A stretch of 25,570 nt of DNA, from positions 1 through 25,570 of the forward strand of contig NZ_JBHOQR010000018.1 in assembly GCF_042408815.1 (NCBI RefSeq). The letters run 5' to 3'. This DNA comes from Thermoflexus sp042408815 (GTDB taxonomy: Bacteria; Chloroflexota; Anaerolineae; Thermoflexales; Thermoflexaceae). The notes beneath the pieces were generated by a model, which ran no database searches, was not told where the DNA came from, and saw only the letters and a list, made by a program, of their open reading frames with translations. Shown one piece after another: positions 25,376-25,570 of this stretch (positions within the stretch are counted from its first letter, which is position 1; every line of letters starts with the position of its first letter). A program made the translations under genes and the position numbers.

Positions 25376-25570
25376 TTACCTCTTGCATCCGAGTTCTTCA
25401 CCTCCCCAACTATCCCGGAAGCCGCGCGACCGGTGAAACCCCTCTACCAACCGGTCCAGCAGGGCCGCCCGATCGGCCTCCTTCCCGGGTGATCCGCCCC
25501 GCCGCCTCCGCCTCCTCCAGGATCTCCAGCTGGCGCACCGCAGCGGGGGGCGAAAGAGACCAGGATTCTC
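25376..25570 (-). pseudogene. 3' end of an unidentified gene, apparently frameshifted, cut by window edge
   Basis: From the window edge one minus-strand frame reads LSPPAAVRQLEILEEAEAAG then RITRE, while the next frame continues EADRAALLDRLVEGFHRSRG and ends at TAA 25376-25378. Dropping one G near 25480 (GAAGGAGGCC to GAAGAGGCC) joins them as GRITREEADRAALLDRLVEG. The amphipathic helix with G-x-I-T-x-E-E is reminiscent of SHOCT-like C-terminal motifs, but I do not recognise the protein. A one-base sequencing error is as likely as true decay. Confidence 0.4.

Overview
The window is high-GC bacterial DNA. The housekeeping genes (gyrB, split-subunit gcvPA/gcvPB, etfBA with an acyl-CoA dehydrogenase), the archaeal-type S-adenosylmethionine synthetase, the DUF2089 regulator and the large family-39-like glycosyltransferases with C-terminal beta-sandwich domains together suggest a Chloroflexota genome. 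A thermophilic Anaerolineae/Thermoflexus-like lineage is my best guess. That placement is inference from gene content and GC-rich RNA stems; no database search was run.

Left end (1-2365, minus strand): a compact rRNA unit with tandem promoters P1 and P2, then 16S rRNA, 5S rRNA and initiator tRNA-fMet. No 23S gene lies between 16S and 5S; the spacer is only about 168 bp. A near-perfect 29-bp inverted repeat encloses the 16S gene alone and a shorter one encloses 5S, so each RNA seems to be excised as its own unit. The 16S gene carries an extended tip on helix 44.

2414-8776 (minus strand): the glycine cleavage genes gcvH, gcvPA and gcvPB (gcvT is not here), preceded by a zinc-ribbon methyltransferase, a polyprenol-phosphate-mannose-synthase-like glycosyltransferase and a UbiE-like methyltransferase. 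Divergent from these (8845-9360) is a tRNA-His/tRNA-Arg pair with a clear promoter and terminator, then a two-helix membrane microprotein.

9524-12739 (minus strand): an acyl-CoA dehydrogenase followed by etfB and etfA, a coherent beta-oxidation-type electron-transfer cluster. Divergent from it (12885-14664) is a SAM-supply unit: two look-alike promoters, a SAM-I riboswitch with an enlarged P3, two successive intrinsic terminators, and an archaeal-type MAT in place of the usual bacterial MetK. A large membrane glycosyltransferase follows.

16736-20400: a decayed HEAT-repeat gene fragment, gyrB (minus strand), a methyltransferase relic, and a small exported Trp/Gly-rich protein ending in a strong terminator.

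20459-25570: a second giant glycosyltransferase (minus strand) split into two frames by an exact 8-bp tandem duplication; removing one copy restores a single 1058-residue frame. Divergent from it is a translationally coupled DUF2089 zinc-ribbon regulator/GNAT acetyltransferase pair. The right edge holds the 3' end of an unidentified, apparently frameshifted minus-strand gene. I saw no CRISPR array, insertion sequence or prophage.
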